Assembly (NCBI GenBank): GCA_000507305.1
Contig: DF240185.1
Location: 30,311-94,310, forward strand
DNA: 64,000 bases
Direction: 5' to 3'
Origin: Breviolum minutum Mf 1.05b.01
Taxonomy: Eukaryota > Sar > Dinophyceae > Suessiales > Symbiodiniaceae
In this document: in pieces, positions 21,576-31,905 of the stretch
How the letters are laid out: each line of letters begins with the position of its first letter
How positions within the stretch are numbered: position 1 is the first letter of the stretch
Made by a program: the position numbers and the translations under genes
Notes under the pieces: model-generated
Databases searched by the model: none
Told to the model about the DNA's origin: nothing
What the model saw: only the letters and a program-made list of their open reading frames with translations

Positions 21576-21701
21576 CTATGTAGTGGTATGTTTTTTCTCC
21601 TTCTTGGCAACATATCGCAACTGCTGCAGCCATTCAGCTCGTTGCCAAGTTGGTACCAAGCTACGTCGGTTGTTTCCTCCTTTGTAGGCCATAGGAACAT
21701 C
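21576..21701 (-). CDS. Terminal exon with basic C-terminus
   Basis: Acceptor ACCTGTGAG|GAT, 41 codons, TAG stop. The peptide DVPMAYKGGNNRRSLVPTWQ continues RAEWLQQLRYVAKKEKKHTT T. Basic tail. Two other readings (minus frame RMFLWPTKEETTDVAWYQLG and a plus frame) are also open; this one is preferred for its composition. Confidence 0.45.
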   Translation of the reverse strand, partial: DVPMAYKGGNNRRSLVPTWQRAEWLQQLRYVAKKEKKHTTT

Positions 21702-22158
21702 CTCACAGGTATTTGTGTCAGCAGGGATTGTGGGCTCGTGAAATCGCAAGATCAAAACACTTGAAGATGTTGATTTTTAAAACACTTCTTGGACCAACGG
21801 ATTCAAATAAGGAACAGTATCAAATACATGGCTTCGGCCTTCCCTGACTTTGATCAATGCCAATCCAAACACCATTCCCAATTCTTTACAACTTCACAGG
21901 CCTTTAGTAATTTGTGGTTTTGCTCCCCGCATCTATAATGAAATTCATAGCTTCGACTGCGGTTTGTTATCCCACCACCGACCTCGTCATCGCTGGAGAA
22001 GCTGTTGTTGTAGTCTCTATTTCTTTTCTGCTTGATGCACCATATTGCACCTGAGTTTTTCGATAGAGATTCCCGCTTCGAAACCTTGCTACCATTTTTT
22101 TGTCAGTTGATCCATATTGATCATCCCTAGATCAATTTTGATCAAACGAATCCCATTT

Positions 22159-22320
22159 TCATCCATTTTCAAAGTAACCGCTACGGTCCACCAAGGAGCC
22201 CCAAATCACGACATTGGCCAAGACCAAGGCAATAGCAATTGGTACCACCGGGATACCGCCGCCGCTACTTGATCCTGTGGCCTCAAATAGTGAAGGATCA
22301 AGTGTTACCAAAAAGAAGAC
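22159..22320 (-). CDS. Terminal exon with a single transmembrane helix
   Basis: Acceptor CCATTCCATAG|GTC, 53 codons and stop TGA. A Ser/Gly-rich stretch (TGSSSGGG) leads into the hydrophobic segment IPVVPIAIALVLANVVIWGS, followed by a short charged tail LVDRSGYFENG. The layout is typical of a type I membrane protein C-terminus with a very short cytosolic end. It lies downstream (minus sense) of the signal-peptide exon at 23253 and could be the other end of that gene, which would make a secreted-side protein anchored at its C-terminus. That link is inference. Confidence 0.65.
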   Translation of the reverse strand, partial: VFFLVTLDPSLFEATGSSSGGGIPVVPIAIALVLANVVIWGSLVDRSGYFENG

Positions 22321-22800
22321 CTATGGAATGGAACACCAATACATCAAGTAATGTATAAGTATATAAGTCTACAGGTTCAATACATCAACCTATGTTTTTC
22401 CAAGTTGAATGTCTAGGTTGAAGATGGTTGACGGGTTTCACCATTCAACTAGTAGGATAACCTTTGGAGGACCTATACCTATAGGAGTAATCTTGAAACA
22501 ACTGCAATTTCTTCACCAAAATGACCTGCATGTCAACACTTGAACTGCATCACTTGACTTCTCTTGGTTGGCTGCTCCCCAAAGCAGACCTAGTTTCATT
22601 ACCAGTCGATGTTCAATTCTTGGGGCCTATGAAAATGATTCACCTGTACTGCTTGGGGCCTGATCTGCTCTTGTACAATCCGGAATTCGTCAGCATTGCT
22701 AGATGCATGTTCGGGTTCAATCACTCCGACCTAGATTCAACTGCTATCATTCCCCTCACATACTGCTTCATGAACTGCTAAGTCAACCATCCCTTCACTC

Positions 22801-22845
22801 CTGATATATATATATATATATATACGTGTATATATATAATTATAA
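22801..22845. repeat. TA dinucleotide repeat
   Basis: (TA)n with a few C/G interruptions. Confidence 0.85.
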
Positions 22846-22962
22846 ATAACTGTACACTACCGAACCTTTCAAACGGGAATCATCTCATCTTGTCTTAATC
22901 TTTCAGCTACTTCACTTATTTCACCTACATTAGCCGGTCATTTTGGGAGGATTCTCCTAAAT

Positions 22963-23253
22963 TTAAGTAACTCCCCTCATGCAAGTAAAGGTCAGCCAGG
23001 AAGTTTCTACAATCCAACCAGCATGTCCTGGCCCGATAGGCGATACAATAAGCCGCGACACATCGCCGTGTGACATATCTCTCATGATCTCCGGCGGTGG
23101 CGATGGCGGCAAAAAATCTTTCTGCTGCTCCGGTGGCAGCCTAAGTTTGTAGAGATGCACTATTTTCTTTTTCGGAATTTCAACATGCGGAATGGAAGGA
23201 AGATTGAAATTGGATGAAACATGAAAACAAATAACAATGAGACAAAGAAGCAT
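22963..23253 (-). CDS. First exon or short gene with signal peptide
   Basis: ATG at 23253 starts a 96-codon frame. The N-terminus MLLCLIVICFHVSSNFNLPS is a textbook signal peptide (hydrophobic core, small residues at the likely cleavage site). The mature part includes EIPKKKIVHLYKLRLPPEQQ, a Pro-rich run (FLPPSPPPEI) and SRLIVSPIGPGHAGWIVETS. It ends in TAA at 22963 if unspliced; a GTATCG within could be a donor. The product would enter the secretory pathway. Family unknown. Confidence 0.55.
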   Translation of the reverse strand: MLLCLIVICFHVSSNFNLPSIPHVEIPKKKIVHLYKLRLPPEQQKDFLPPSPPPEIMRDMSHGDVSRLIVSPIGPGHAGWIVETSWLTFTCMRGVT

Positions 23254-23689
23254 GAACCGTCATAAATCCCGCAGCCACTAGCCCCTTGGTAGCAAATAGT
23301 ATTGTCAAAGTAGGAAGGAACCTTGGGAAATAACTGGCTTAACTAACAATCACCAGCGGTGCACAGGAATGATGTCCAGAGACGTTTGTGTATAGACTCC
23401 AGACTCTGTCCCTCCCGGCGATTGATCGTTTGCTGTGGATCGGAGTATGAATATGCGGGAGGGAGCCTTATTGGCAATTCGCAATAAACTCAATCTGCAA
23501 TACAGCACTAGAAGCAACTCACCAGTTATTCAACCACGCAAACACACACATATTCGAGGCATCTGTTTTGCATGTATTCTACTTGACTTCATGTCTTCCT
23601 CATTGCGAGCCTTGCCCAATCTTCTCTCCACATCGGATCCATTTGTTGGATGATTATAGATGATCCATCTTGCACACAGCGGAAATATA

Positions 23690-23895
23690 TACAACATGTA
23701 CATATGAATGGTGAGACTGTGATACTGTAATATCTTTTCCATCCGATTGCACCGTACCATTCCCTACAGGTTGCAATTTTATGTCCATTGGTTCATCTCT
23801 GCCGTGCAACGTGCTAACACAAATGCCCTCTTCATTGCATGGACCTCTCAAGCATTGACAAACACCTGCGATGGTCGACCGTGAATGGCATCCAA
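23690..23895 (-). CDS. Cysteine-rich extracellular-type exon
   Basis: The minus frame reads IGCHSRSTIAGVCQCLRGPC then NEEGICVSTLHGRDEPMDIK. Cys spacing C-x-C...G-x-C...G-x-C recalls EGF-like modules. The acceptor may be ATCGCAG|GT within it; a donor TATG-side reads CATTCATAT|GTACAT. The plus strand is open in a 157-codon frame over part of this region, so the strand is not certain. Confidence 0.45.
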
Positions 23896-24075
23896 TGGGT
23901 CCATTTGATGAAAGGTGCACCAAATTCATCCGAATCAAATATATCCAAATATCAAATTATCGATCTATCATCATCTCTTTTACATGCTGATTACGAAAGG
24001 ATCGCTATAAATGTTGTTGACCTTGAAGGAAACTGCGACGCATCAGTAACTATTTTGTTGGTAGTGAGATTTCAC

Positions 24076-24179
24076 CGACCACATGACAACGATTCTTGGC
24101 ATTCTACATCTACACAAAACTCAGAATCTTGCAAACTCTCAACCTTAAACTCTTCCAAAGTCTCTGGTTCCCATGCCTT
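24076..24179 (-). CDS. Internal cysteine-containing exon
   Basis: Acceptor CATGAAAG|AAG and donor GGTCG|GTGAAA, 34 whole codons. The peptide KAWEPETLEEFKVESLQDSE continues FCVDVECQESLSCG. Same strand and style as the exons at 23690 and 24568, probably one secreted or membrane protein gene. Confidence 0.55.
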
Positions 24180-24567
24180 CTTTCATGGCCAACGCGCTGG
24201 ATCCTACACATTGCGTCCTTCCTCGACTTGCTTTGCAGCCCAGGCCTGCTATCTTGTGTGGGGATATCGGATGTCAGGTACGAAGAGATTCATACATGCC
24301 TATGCTATATAAATACACTGGCACATATTCTACACATAAAGATACACTTAATCACGCCAGTCATGCCGAGAGCACAAAAGCATGACTATGCCTGTATATA
24401 TACACATGATTTTATGTCATTTCACAACTACAATATTGTATGTTGTAAATATAAATATATATAAATAAATAATAATATGATTGTTAATATGTAAGTACGG
24501 TATACACACTGTATACAGTGTACAGTTTATGGCCTCTTGACCCATCCCCACCCTTCTCCACCGTGAC

Positions 24568-24699
24568 CTGGCAAATTCATGCAAGTAGAGCCAAGGCAAC
24601 AGCTATCCCCGATGCACGGCACAGTTTCAGGAGGGTGCTCCAAACGGTTCTCCTTGGGCTCGGGGAATGTCACCATGCACATTGATTCGGATGAGATCC
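24568..24699 (-). CDS. Cysteine-rich internal exon
   Basis: Acceptor GATTGTGCAG|GG and donor TTGCCAG|GTCACG. The peptide includes SESMCMVTFPEPKENRLEHP then PCIGDSCCLGSTCMNLPG. The dense cysteines resemble a disulphide-rich extracellular module (EGF-like or similar). It is likely upstream of the exon at 24179 in the same gene. Confidence 0.55.
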
Positions 24700-25049
24700 C
24701 TGCACAATCAGCACGAGTTTGAGGATTTATTCACTAAATCACTATCATCATTGTAAATTGAAATCATCTCAGGTCGCGGTTCACCAAAGACCTGTTAAAG
24801 ATTGCTTTCTCGAAAACACAATTCATACTTCACTTCTGACATCTGAAAGGGACATGAAAGGGACATAAAGGGACAACCTGCCGGGGTCTTGACCAAAGTA
24901 CGGATGCCAATCTAAAGCATGCAAATACAAACTGTCTATTCAGTCCAAGAGATTTTTCGAACCAGCCCACACCCAAGTCAAATAAGCTCAAGAAATCAGT
25001 ACGGTAAGTGTTTCATAATGCATTCCTGCCAGATGTGTTATGCAAAGAT

Positions 25050-25190
25050 TCACCAATGCATTTCCAATCCTTTCTTTAACTCATCCAGGCTAGCTGCTTC
25101 CATGCCCGGAATCCCGCCATCTTGGCGATTCTCACATACCAGGAACACAACCACGACTTGGTGAAGCTGCTGGAATTTATAAAATTTGAG
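25050..25190 (-). CDS. Candidate exon, unknown protein
   Basis: The minus frame reads QQLHQVVVVFLVCENRQDGG then GMEAASLDELKKGLEMHW and runs into a GTGAAT donor-like site at about 25054. A consensus GTATGTGAG after VVVVFL gives an alternative, earlier donor. Unknown. Confidence 0.4.
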   Translation of the reverse strand, partial: LKFYKFQQLHQVVVVFLVCENRQDGGIPGMEAASLDELKKGLEMHW

Positions 25191-25297
25191 CCACTCAACA
25201 ATCCAATCTTTGAAACCATGTTTTTTTTTCTGAAATGGCTCTTCATACACCAGCTGTTAGTGCTCTGCTCCCCGGTTGGCCACATGCTATCACATAT

Positions 25298-25435
25298 TCA
25301 AGGTTCCACCATTTTTTCAGCCTTGCTCGCCATAATGCCAGCCACCTGCCCTGCCATGGCCGTGGCCATGCTGGCAGGGTCTTGTGCGGCCACCAGCCCC
25401 CCGGCCGCCAGGCCAGAGAAGAGCCGGAACATGGC
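25298..25435 (-). CDS. GC-rich terminal exon, Ala/Met-rich
   Basis: Excellent acceptor TCCCTCCCTGCAG|GCC, then 45 codons and a stop: AMFRLFSGLAAGGLVAAQDP, ASMATAMAGQVAGIMASKAE, KMVEP. Low-complexity helical tail in a GC-rich patch unlike the flanks. A longer minus frame (181 codons, Gly/His/Arg-rich) overlaps but looks like a shadow. Confidence 0.6.
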   Translation of the reverse strand, partial: AMFRLFSGLAAGGLVAAQDPASMATAMAGQVAGIMASKAEKMVEP

Positions 25436-25890
25436 CTGCAGGGAGGGAGACATTGGTGACCATAAACGGGAAGTCAGAAGTCAAGACACTTAGTTCCCCA
25501 AAAGTAGAACATGTTACAATGCAGCCACTTGATTGCAACTTTCCTGGGTTTGATGATTTGAAATCCTCACATTCTAATCGCGCCCTTGATGGCTCCTGTT
25601 GGTGCCAACTGCTTCCAAAGCGCGGCTTGAACCGAAATACAGCTGACACTTGATTTCTCTTTGCAAGCAAGAGTGGACAGATGCTAGCTTGGGTGTGGGT
25701 AGATTCAACATGCACACACACACACACTGTTGACTGACTGATCATGTACAGTGTGATGCCAGCAAGAATACAAACCAAAGAAGAAGTGAATGTGTTTTTT
25801 CCATCAGAATCAGAAGCTGGGCAAACAAAAATCCATTTAAGGATCAACATCTTGAAGCTCATGCTGAGATGTGCAGGAAAGGCTTCTCAA

Positions 25891-25977
25891 TCATTCCTGG
25901 GCTACCCAACTCTTTAGGATTTTCGAGTGCTCATCCATGGGAGTATCCAAGGAAACCCCAAGCACCGCCAAACGTGC
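25891..25977 (-). CDS. Short terminal exon
   Basis: Acceptor CGGTTTTCCAG|GCA, 28 codons, stop TGA: ARLAVLGVSLDTPMDEHSKI then LKSWVAQE. The strand-loop-helix pattern VLGVSLD....HSKILKSW faintly recalls thioredoxin-fold peroxiredoxins, too short to assign. The plus strand is open too (91 codons, Pro-rich). Confidence 0.45.
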   Translation of the reverse strand, partial: ARLAVLGVSLDTPMDEHSKILKSWVAQE

Positions 25978-26359
25978 CTGGAAAACCGGGAGGTTTAAAC
26001 TTCATGGGAGTACAAAAACCAACAACATCCAGCAACAGACATACGCATCATATATACCCAAGGAACCAGCCCATTGCCAAAACAGTATCCAAATTGGAAG
26101 CTGATTTCAAACCTTTATATAGAGACTTAGAATATGAGGCTTAAAGAGTTTTCGCAATGCTCAATATCCAGCTTGGGTGGATGGAAGTCTTTCGGCACTA
26201 CATCCCCACCGAAACATCTCATTTCTAAACAGATTCGTAGTGAGAACATGTAGACGTAGTAATTAGTAGAGTATTAGTAAATACTGTAGACATCTATAGA
26301 CACAGTCTACCGCCAGTATACTAATATCCGCTACAAAGGTGTACAATGTACAATACATC

Positions 26360-26425
26360 ATTATATATATAATCGCATATAATATCGCATATATATATAT
26401 ATCATTATATATACATATTCATATA
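26360..26425. repeat. TA-rich repeats
   Basis: Several short (TA)n runs broken by ATCGCA. The surrounding 26150-26470 holds no supported exon. Confidence 0.8.
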
Positions 26426-26480
26426 CTGACATCAAATCACACAAAGAAATCACCCAATATGATTTGACACATGCACACAC

Positions 26481-26527
26481 CTTCAACTTGAAGCGGATGA
26501 ACGCCGTCGGGTTCTTCACCGAGCGTC
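26481..26527 (-). CDS. Short internal exon with NPTAF motif
   Basis: Acceptor GACCTTCAG|GA and donor TTGAAG|GTGTGT. It encodes RSVKNPTAFIRFKLK. The same NPTAFI core occurs in the exon at 18457-18620 (IPNPTAFIL). An overlapping frame (RTLGEEPDGVHPLQVE) is also open to the same donor. Confidence 0.45.
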
Positions 26528-27122
26528 CTGAAGGTCACTGGTGCTGCATGCTGCTGGAAAGTTGGGCTACAGGTACAACGTTTCATAGTTTATGTATGTA
26601 TGTATTATGTGATGTGTATACATCAATATAGGTATGTAAAATTGTGAATGTTGTAAACTCCACGTTACAAGTCACATCGTATACAACACCCACCATATAC
26701 ACATACGTTTTAATATACAAACACAATAATCCTGTGCCTGGTTGGACAGGTAGATTTTCATGAACGTCCACAAAGATCCCCCCCAAAGATTGGCCCGAAA
26801 AAACATCCCATTTTTCGACCTCAACCCTACTATTTCATCAAGTGATTCGACTCTTCAAGAAGATCCTAAGGATCTGAGAACAAACATCTATTGGACATAG
26901 AGACGCATGCAAGATCCAGTGATCAATCTTTCAAGTAATGTGAAGACTGAACCTCTCTCCAGGCGGTTTCCTATCATAAATTCTTTTACTCTTTCTGTGT
27001 GCAACCCAGTTTGTGGAGTTTCCGCTACTACACAATCATAACAATCATAGATCACAGTTTCATGAGCTCGTAGTTCAGGTCATGATTGCGCAGCCCCTGT
27101 ATCATGATCATTAGTCCGCAAT

Positions 27123-27309
27123 TCACTCCACCTCGGCCAAGCACTTCTTGTAGAAGGCCGAGAGCATCCTCTTCAGGCAAACCTTAGGAGAATCTGATGA
27201 GATCCCAAACTCTCTATGGATTTGTTGAAAACCCCTTAACTGCAGCTCTGGAACGGTCCAGTCCATCCTTCACCTCCTCCGTCACAATAGAGGCAGCCAA
27301 CCTCATACG
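27123..27309 (-). CDS. Two-exon C-terminus, unknown protein
   Basis: Exon 27309-27241 (acceptor ACAACCTCAG|CGT, donor GCTGCA|GTTAAG) reads RMRLAASIVTEEVKDGLDRS RAA. Terminal exon 27182-27123 (acceptor TCTCCTAAG|GTT) reads VCLKRMLSAFYKKCLAEVE and stop. Both begin and end on codon boundaries. The intron is 58 bp. Helical, charged; family unknown. Confidence 0.6.
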
Positions 27310-27335
27310 CTGAGGTTGTCAATCATTACGACTAC

Positions 27336-27436
27336 AAACAAAGCCCTGCAAATCCTTGAAGATTGGGAGCCCCCAACTGCCCTGATTGATTCAACTCAGC
27401 AATCTTCTCTTCCACCGCTGAAGCACCATGAAGTTC
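27336..27436 (-). CDS. Exon, probably upstream part of the preceding gene
   Basis: Acceptor AAAACTCCAG|GAA. The peptide ELHGASAVEEKIAELNQSGQ continues LGAPNLQGFAGL. If it ends at GTAGTC (27335) the intron to 27309 would be only 26 bp and out of phase, so an earlier or non-canonical donor must be used. Confidence 0.45.
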
Positions 27437-28045
27437 CTGGAGTTTTTTTTAAATATGTTTTTTCTACATTTCTGTTGAACAGTCACGTTGACAACATGGA
27501 AGTGACCCGTAAATGAAGTAAAAAAGACTGTAAGACATACCGCAGCTCCAACAGCAGGCTGTATGTTTCACATGACATACGATTAACACGTCCTAGTGCT
27601 CCTCTTCCTGGCAACCGTGATCAATCACTGTGGTAGGATGATGTACAAGGTACATAGGTGTGAGACCATATCTTATCTAAAAGCTTCTGCCATGCTGGTT
27701 GGCTTCAGCCCGAAACAACCACTTGAATCATTGAACCAAAAGAACTTATACAGTAGCAATATCAGCCAGCATCAGTAAAGACCTGCCAGTGAATTAAATA
27801 ACAAACCTCCTCTTTTCTATTTCTGTTTCATCAAACATAAGAATCATATCCCTCATAATGCTGATATGATGTGATATTCCGATTCGTCAGTCCTCAGCGA
27901 TGTCAATGTGATCACCACCTGCCTTGGCAAAACGGCAGGAAGAACAATAGTGCTGGTTGAAAAGGGTGATGGAGACCCTGCATAACCCTGGGGACTCAAC
28001 AAAAAAAAGCATGGAAAGTAGAAATGTAGGGACATATAGATATAA

Positions 28046-28240
28046 CTACGCTTTTTTCCCCTCCTTTTTTTTCGGTTTTGTCTTTTTCGGGAAAAGAGGG
28101 GAACATTGGGATTTCACAAGAAAACTCAATGCATGGAAATGCATAAGCCCCAGATCAATTTGTATGGCGCAATAGCTCAGTAGCGCTCCCATGACCCAGC
28201 AAATCTCATCAAAAAATGCCCAAATTCTCTTCCTGTACAT
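28046..28240 (-). CDS. Short complete ORF with lysine-rich tail
   Basis: 64 codons from ATG to TAG: MYRKRIWAFFDEICWVMGAL, LSYCAIQIDLGLMHFHALSF, then a basic tail KKTKPKKKEGKKA. A hydrophobic middle with a Lys-rich end could be a small membrane-associated protein or a terminal exon. No splice evidence on either side. Confidence 0.35.
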   Translation of the reverse strand: MYRKRIWAFFDEICWVMGALLSYCAIQIDLGLMHFHALSFLVKSQCSPLFPKKTKPKKKEGKKA

Positions 28241-28735
28241 TACACCAATTGTTGAACTGAATGAGCGGTATGGCGATACAATATGTAATTTACATCATAC
28301 AGATCATACATCCAAATTCCAATGGTTCATGCTCCATCTCCCCACACCTGTTGGACAGCCTGTTGTATCCACTCTGTTGGATCAGACACCTCCCGAGAGA
28401 TAACGCTGTCAACTTAACGCTGGTTGCACAACTGTTAATTAATTTCCAACTGTTACACGTGTTGGTGCAACCCTAGTTGGGAATAGTCGATTTCACAAAG
28501 AGCTCAAGTTCTACTTCAGGACAGTTAAAAAAATGTAGCAAACCAAATATTGGGCAGCATAGTTCCATGCCACTTAAAATAGTCGCTCTCTTTTGGATAA
28601 CCTTGCCTGGAGTAACTAGAACCGTTCACATATCTAGCTGATTTTGTCTTGGATCTATTCCGCTAAGCAAAAGCAACATTGACATGCGTGCATCCAAACC
28701 ATTACATTACGTACATTGCAGGACGTTGCGATACT

Positions 28736-28850
28736 ATGCAAAGCAATGCAATACGATGCAGTAAAATACACTGCAATAAAATACAATCCAATGAAACAAA
28801 AAATACAGTACAATAAATTAAAATACAATCCAATCCAATCATACAGCACA
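28736..28850. repeat. Degenerate AATACAATCC-type tandem repeat
   Basis: Repeated words AATACAATCCAAT, AAATACACTGCAAT and AATACAGTACAAT over about 115 bases. Old minisatellite, no credible coding. Confidence 0.7.
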
Positions 28851-28919
28851 AACAAACATGCACACAACATCACCTTGCCACTTATCGTCCATTTCAACAT
28901 TCAACAAACAAACCCCATC

Positions 28920-29055
28920 ATGTCCCAGGCTGTTACGCCTTCTGCCCCTGCATCTCAAGCTCTCTCAACAGTACCATTGCATGTGGCACCTCCAGAAGTT
29001 GCTGAATTTCCCAAGATGCCAGCGGAGATGAAGGAAAACCCATCCCAAGAGATTG
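28920..29055 (+). CDS. Candidate plus-strand first exon
   Basis: ATG at 28920 opens MSQAVTPSAPASQALSTVPL, VAEFPKMPAEMKENPSQE, ending at GATTG|GTATTT. The Ala/Pro/Ser-rich N-terminus is plausible. It would be the clearest plus-strand gene in a minus-strand region, so caution is due. Confidence 0.35.
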
Positions 29056-29165
29056 GTATTTCACGCTGTTTCCCACAAAGTGGTATGTCAAAATCACCGA
29101 TTTTCATTTGGATGTTGTCCTAAAAACAACGCGTTCCCCAAAGGAATCACACCCAAAATGCAGAT

Positions 29166-29258
29166 TCATGTGGAGGTGGGCATCTTCTGGGGGTAGCAAC
29201 ATCCCCAGTGTCGGCTGGAAGCAGCTGCCACCTTCAAATTGTCCAAAGGCTCAGCCAC
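29166..29258 (-). CDS. Terminal exon, unknown protein
   Basis: Acceptor AACGGTTGCAG|GTG, 30 codons and stop: VAEPLDNLKVAAASSRHWGC then CYPQKMPTST. Well-formed acceptor. A plus frame is also open here. Confidence 0.45.
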   Translation of the reverse strand: MAEPLDNLKVAAASSRHWGCCYPQKMPTST

Positions 29259-29764
29259 CTGCAACCGTTCACCGGAATCTGGGAGGACGACGATAGGGAC
29301 GATGATAAGAAGTTTAAGTACATTATCATTGATACATCATATATTGTTATCCTCTTTGTTTCATATAACTTTGTCACCATGCATATTATCTTTATGGATC
29401 TTTTATACTTTGTATATGTAATGAGTAATCATCCTGACTTTTCTTTGTTGTGATTCTTACTGTCACTATGGGACCTATTGTTGTATGTGTTGCTGTTCCT
29501 TGTTCCTTGCCCTAGCTGTCCAAATGTTGCTGCGTTTGTTTGTTGCTATTTGGTTGATCTCAATGACGATGCGATTAATTCTGCAAGATTGTGGTCATGA
29601 TCAAATGATTCTAAACTCCGGGCAAACAGTAAAACACTGGAAAACACACAGGCACACTTGGAAACACAGCTGATTTGACAAATTCCAAATAAGACTAAGC
29701 CGAGCTGTTGAGAAAGGGCGAAAAGGTGAAGTCCTGTAGACTGCGGACTGAGTTCTTATGGCAC

Positions 29765-29940
29765 TCATGAAATGGTTATCTTTTGACTTAAATGAGCACC
29801 CTTTCCAAAACTGGCACATGAGGTATTCAAAATTCTCCTCCAAGGTGGTGTCAAGGGCTTTTCGGATCGGCCTCCAGCCAGTTGATGGGTTTTGACAAAT
29901 GTCCAAACCTCGGATATCGATGCAAACACGCTACCAACAG
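29765..29940 (-). CDS. Candidate exon region, frame unresolved
   Basis: Three minus frames are partly open. The best reads STGWRPIRKALDTTLEENFE then YLMCQFWKG. No convincing splice pair found. Confidence 0.25.
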
Positions 29941-30055
29941 CGACGTTCCATTTACTTGATATCCAAAAAATATATAGATGACTAAAAATACATGAGTCGT
30001 GATGCTGAAGCATAAAGCGCAAGATATTGTCGTTCTTACTGCTATCACTATCACT

Positions 30056-30081
30056 ATTATTATTATTATTATTATTATTAC
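30056..30081. repeat. ATT trinucleotide repeat
   Basis: (TTA/ATT)n, about nine units. Confidence 0.9.
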
Positions 30082-30328
30082 AGTACTACATATCATTATG
30101 TAATATTATGTACGTATTATGTAGCAACATTATCAACGACGCACTGCAACTTTCAATCTGCATCATGTCATCATACATGAACACATTAAGTAATCTTTTG
30201 TTCCATGGATTCTAGAATGAACAAAAACATCAAGAAACCATGAACGTGCACCCAACTTCATCTCTGCTACTCTGAGCTTCCCTGCTTGTTGAGCCATGCG
30301 ACACGTTTCGCCACCTTTGAGGAAACGA

Positions 30329-30445
30329 TCATGTCATATTGAAACACCACACCATGACTTTGAAGCCTTCTCCATTACGCTTTCTAGAGTGTTTCTGGTC
30401 GTCATCTTTGTATATAATGGGGAGTTCACTGATTTGACTCTTGAA
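30329..30445 (-). CDS. Terminal exon, unknown protein
   Basis: Acceptor TTTTCTGATAG|TTC, 38 codons and stop: FKSQISELPIIYKDDDQKHS then RKRNGEGFKVMVWCFNMT. A second frame in the same exon (SRVKSVNSPLYTKMTTRNTL) is open to its own stop and would join the upstream exon at 30460-30635 in phase, so the frame is not settled. Confidence 0.45.
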   Translation of the reverse strand, partial: FKSQISELPIIYKDDDQKHSRKRNGEGFKVMVWCFNMT

Positions 30446-30473
30446 CTATCAGAAAATGCACATTCTAGGCCTT

Positions 30474-30635
30474 CCAGTATGTATCATACATGTTGCATAT
30501 CCTTGGATAGTATTGGAGAAGACATGCTTCGAAACCCATTTTGATTTCCTGGTTCTGCGGTCGCAGGGGCTGGCAAAGCCCAAACGATACAATTTCCTCA
30601 AAGCAAACACTGGGCAACCGAATATCTCCAAAACC
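30474..30635 (-). CDS. Exon, unknown protein, two open frames
   Basis: One frame reads CFEEIVSFGLCQPLRPQNQE, IKMGFEACLLQYYPRICNMY; the other KLYRLGFASPCDRRTRKSKW. The first is better composed. A GTATGA after RICN is the likely donor. Confidence 0.4.
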
Positions 30636-30812
30636 TCTCAGGAGTTGCCATCAATCAACACCTGTCAACTATAACTTTATTAGTCAAACTAACTACAGTA
30701 TCTACATATACATATCAGTATCTGGTGGGTTTCAACAGATGGAACCCCAACCTAAGCGAAGAAATTGTGTTGGGAGTCCTCCAAGATGTCCTGAACATGA
30801 CATAAAACAACA

Positions 30813-30888
30813 TCATTCGTGCACCGCCTTGGTGTCGTCGTCAATCAACTCTGGCTTGGACCAAATCCATCCGCCCTCTGGAAGATCC
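30813..30888 (-). CDS. Short terminal exon
   Basis: Acceptor CCACTTGCAG|G, 24 codons and stop: DLPEGGWIWSKPELIDDDTK AVHE. GTGCAC before the end is an alternative donor. Confidence 0.5.
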
Positions 30889-30955
30889 CTGCAAGTGGCT
30901 GATCAGTTGGCCTTCTTGATTGAGAAACAGCATCACAAAAAATCCTATGCAATGA

Positions 30956-31120
30956 TTAAATCACCATGATTCTTTTTTGCTTGCCAATTTTCAAACAAAT
31001 AGTGCCTTGGCACCCACACTGCTGCATCACTGTCCAATATTTCTTGGTAACAGAAGTAGAAGCTGGTACAAGTGCCAATCGGTCATCTCTGAAGCCTTTC
31101 GCTCTGTTCTGGTCACCCTG
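30956..31120 (-). CDS. Candidate exon, unknown protein
   Basis: Reads KDQQGDQNRAKGFRDDRLAL, VPASTSVTKKYWTVMQQCGC, with stop at 30956. A rival frame (RVTRTERKASEMTDWHLYQL) stops at 31039. Acceptor near 31121 (AAAAGATCAG). Confidence 0.4.
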   Translation of the reverse strand, partial: QGDQNRAKGFRDDRLALVPASTSVTKKYWTVMQQCGCQGTICLKIGKQKRIMVI

Positions 31121-31332
31121 CTGATCTTTTGCTTAAAACAATCAAACACAGCACAAAAGGGCAAGACACGGCCCTGTTCGAAAATCTATGATACATCACG
31201 ACACACTTGTATATACACATTAGACTAAATATCCAGTATAACAATCAATCTCCAAATCATAATCTGATTTTCATCTACCTTCTAAAGCTCCAAGCAGTCA
31301 AAATGGCCTTTCTACAGCAAGTAAAACCCGAC

Positions 31333-31408
31333 CTTAACAGCTCATCATCCTCATCCTTCGCCTTCACCAAGCCAGGACCACGACCACCACGGCCCTTCTG
31401 CCAAGGTC
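31333..31408 (-). CDS. Short exon, Gly/Arg then acidic
   Basis: Acceptor TGACATTTCAG|GA and donor TTAAG|GTCGGG. It encodes GPWQKGRGGRGPGLVKAKDE then DDELL. RGG-type stretch followed by acidic residues. Confidence 0.4.
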
Positions 31409-31905
31409 CTGAAATGTCATCATCGTTGGATGCGATCATCGTGGGAACTTGGACACATCCCATCACAATCCATGGTATCAATTGGCCTATTCTGTTTCAT
31501 TGTACTTAATTAATTTGATGTAACTTATAATATATTATAATCATTGTTCATAACACATCCCATCCAAATCCCATAGAATCACACTGTGAGCGATGCTGTT
31601 GGGATACCTAGAACAAGCGCATGCCAAGAGACCACGTCCACGTGCCCCGCCACGCATGGTGGCATGGTGTGACAAGATCCAAAATGAGTGCAACGTGGTA
31701 GTGTTTGGTTGCATTGATGATTGATGTTTACACAAAGGTTTCAAAGTATAAAACCCATTCAAACGACTGGGGTACCAATCATATAGTTGTTTTTTCAATC
31801 TGGATTCCTGGAGTGTACACAAACATGGACAAATACACTTACCTTGGCTCTAAATATACCCTATGAATGTCGAAGAAATGCTTGCAACAGCGCTTAGACA
31901 GTCTA

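Noticed and set aside
28158-28195. tRNA-like stretch GCGCAATAGCTCAGTAGCGC
   Set aside because: It resembles a D-arm, but there is no matching T-arm, anticodon stem or acceptor pairing downstream.
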